Assembly: GCA_016617785.1 (NCBI GenBank)
Contig: JADILM010000008.1
Span: forward strand, 62,001 to 126,000
Length of the DNA: 64,000 nt
Reading direction: 5' to 3'
Source of the DNA: Sporobolomyces roseus
Lineage: Eukaryota; Basidiomycota; Microbotryomycetes; Sporidiobolales; Sporidiobolaceae
Shown here: one piece after another, positions 62,499 to 64,000 of the stretch
Layout of the letters: each line of letters opens with the position of its first letter
Numbering within the stretch: the stretch's first letter is position 1
Translations under genes and position numbers: made by a program
Notes under the pieces: model-generated
Seen by the model: the letters and a program-made list of their open reading frames with translations, nothing else
Databases searched by the model: none
Told to the model about the DNA's origin: nothing

Positions 62499-64000
62499 TT
62501 ACAGAGATCGCTGCAGGACGATGAATAAATTCAGCTTTGACGTTCATTGCCAGCAACAGGAGCAAATAGCCACGTACTCGCAGCGTAATCATCGACAGCG
62601 AGCTATCATTCTGACCTGAGCGAGACCGCTGGACAATACCAAGACGCTCTGCTTTCCCGAGGTAAGTTTGCCAATCTTCCTCATCCCACATGCTTCGATC
62701 TCCGTTCGCTTGGACTCTATCGGCGAGATTTTGTCGAGTTGAGGTCGTCATACCTTCGTGAGCGAAAGCAGTCAAGAGAGGGATGAATTCGGAGGGAACG
62801 AGATCGCGCTGATTCGAGGTCGAGGCCGAACGGCAGCTCGAGGTGTTGAGCTGATAGCGTTGCTAGTGCTCGATACACATTTTCAGTAGTAGCACCACAG
62901 GTGAGCGACAATAGCTGACCTGTAACTTGACCCAATTTGCCTTCGAGGTGCGCCTCTGGCCTGGCATCAGCCCATTCTCAACAATCCCAGCTCTGTAAGC
63001 TTCTCGTACGTATTTACCGAAAGACAAGTACCGATTACCCTCTCCCCACATCTTTGAGCCTCGTCGCGTGATCAGATAACTTGCTCGACTGAAAGTTGCG
63101 AAACCGCCGAATTGTGAACGAAGAACGTCGACGAGGTCGACGAAATCTTCGGGTATCTCGTGCGTCCCGATATCTCCTGTCTTGCTCTCATCATCGGCCT
63201 CCACATCTGTGCAAAGTACAACGATCGGGTTGAGCAAACTCTAGAAAAGAAGAGTTAGAAAACCGTGGCTCACTTTCGTGACAGCTTTCGGCGTCGGGAG
63301 CAGCTTCAGCTGGGGCGGACGGTTGCAACTCAGTAGACAAGCGTCCGTTCAGAAGTCGGGGGAAACGAGCTTCGCTTAAACCCAATCTAAAAATCTTGTT
63401 TGCGCAAGGTGACGAGGTGCGAAGAAGGATAACCTTGTCTTGCAAGTCATGGTCGCGGAGACTGTGCAGATTCTTGTGATACTGGTTGGTGTGGCTTCCT
63501 CCGAAGATAACGTAGTCGCACGTCGAAACAAGGCACGGAAGATGGTCTGCGAAAAACGAAACATTTCAGTTTATTCGAAGTAACGGACTCAGTTCGGCTT
63601 ACTTTTCAACGCTGAGACCACAGCATTTGAACCTTCTCCGACATCGGTCATCGACGCAACAAACGACGAGCTGCTGAAACCTTGAGCGAAAGATCGAATA
63701 TCGTTGCCTGTGTAGTCCGCGAGACTTTGAACGTTTCTATAACGACAAGTGAGCATCAGTATTTCTTCCGCTTTATCGCCTAATGTCCACGAAGGCTTAC
63801 AAGAACAGAGAGACGGAAATTTCGATTTCAAAGTCGCTTTCTGAGACTTTGTCAAGCTTGTCTTTGCGAATGAGGTCTTTGACACTCTGATGAAGATCTG
63901 CGGCCGCAGAGCGTCCTCCAGCATGACCTCTGACCGTGTAGGCGTGGTTGAACTGGATCAGTACGTTCGGAGCGTTAGTTTCGGTGACCTTGACAGCCTG
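62499..64000 (-). CDS. NYN-like plus tandem LOTUS/OST-HTH-like protein (5' end outside window)
   Basis: Partial: the N-terminal exons lie beyond position 64000. The first visible part (VLIQFNHAYTVRGHAGGRSA, FEIEISVSLFLNVQSLADYT, YVIFGGSHQYHKNLHSLRDH, LQDKVILLRTSSPCANKIFR) follows the order of fungal NYN-like domains (of the type I recall as DUF7923), related to PIN nucleases. After the intron with donor at about 63273 comes an acidic linker. Then EDFVDLVDVLRSQFGGFATF with YLSFGKYVREAYRAGIVENG, and after the next intron EFIPLLTAFAHEGMTTSTRQ with WQTYLGKAERLGIVQRSRSG. These two units align with each other and with LOTUS/OST-HTH winged helices, which bind RNA. TAA at 62499-62501 follows a short last exon. 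NYN acidic residues are not obvious in VLIQFNHAY, so nuclease activity is open. Confidence 0.62.

Overview
This window is nuclear DNA from an intron-dense fungus, most likely a basidiomycete. The genes are closely spaced on both strands. They are broken by many short introns (mostly about 45-90 nt) with GT..AG ends, and promoters carry CT-rich tracts. The conserved proteins (uL2, actin, IMP dehydrogenase, Rvb1, eIF3e, Ars2, a division-1 chitin synthase, an AreB-type GATA factor) all read as fungal. I suspect a yeast-like lineage, but the sequence alone does not fix the genus. All gene models were joined by eye from splice sites, reading frame and family knowledge, so exon edges in fast-evolving genes are tentative.

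Left third (1-32 kb). A WW-domain protein is followed by a membrane-anchored N2227/carnosine N-methyltransferase-like enzyme and two tandem F-box-like paralogues, the second with an in-frame stop. Then come RVB1 and IMP dehydrogenase (divergent), ribosomal protein uL2, an orphan gene, actin, ARS2, glutathione-dependent formaldehyde dehydrogenase, eIF3e, a UCS-domain myosin chaperone, two small single-pass membrane proteins and an arrestin-like protein. A 473-bp piece of the actin 3' end, introns included, lies in inverted orientation 2.5 kb from the real gene.

Middle (33.5-51.5 kb). This is the most unusual part. Two intact MT-A70/METTL4-type adenine methyltransferase genes lie in opposite orientation about 16 kb apart. 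Each is tail-to-tail with an RBR (RING-IBR-RING) ubiquitin ligase gene. A third RBR gene is in tandem with the left one. The two modules enclose unrelated genes: a small HMG/YABBY-like protein, a probable mitoribosomal mS34 and a chitin synthase. Two of the three RBR proteins end in a C2H2-like zinc finger and begin with a good N-myristoylation signal.

Right part (51.7-64 kb). A 2-oxoglutarate/Fe(II) oxygenase with a 9-nt microexon is followed by FAM32A (probable GC-AG intron), a secreted GH105-like hydrolase, a small secreted protein, an AreB/Asd4-like GATA factor with a very long low-complexity tail, and the 3' part of a gene combining a NYN-like domain with two LOTUS/OST-HTH-like winged helices, which runs off the right edge.

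The genes are a mix of housekeeping functions rather than one pathway. The candidate system worth testing is the duplicated METTL4-RBR module. The splicing features (9-12 nt microexons, a GC-AG intron, repeated GTTCGT donors) are a second theme.
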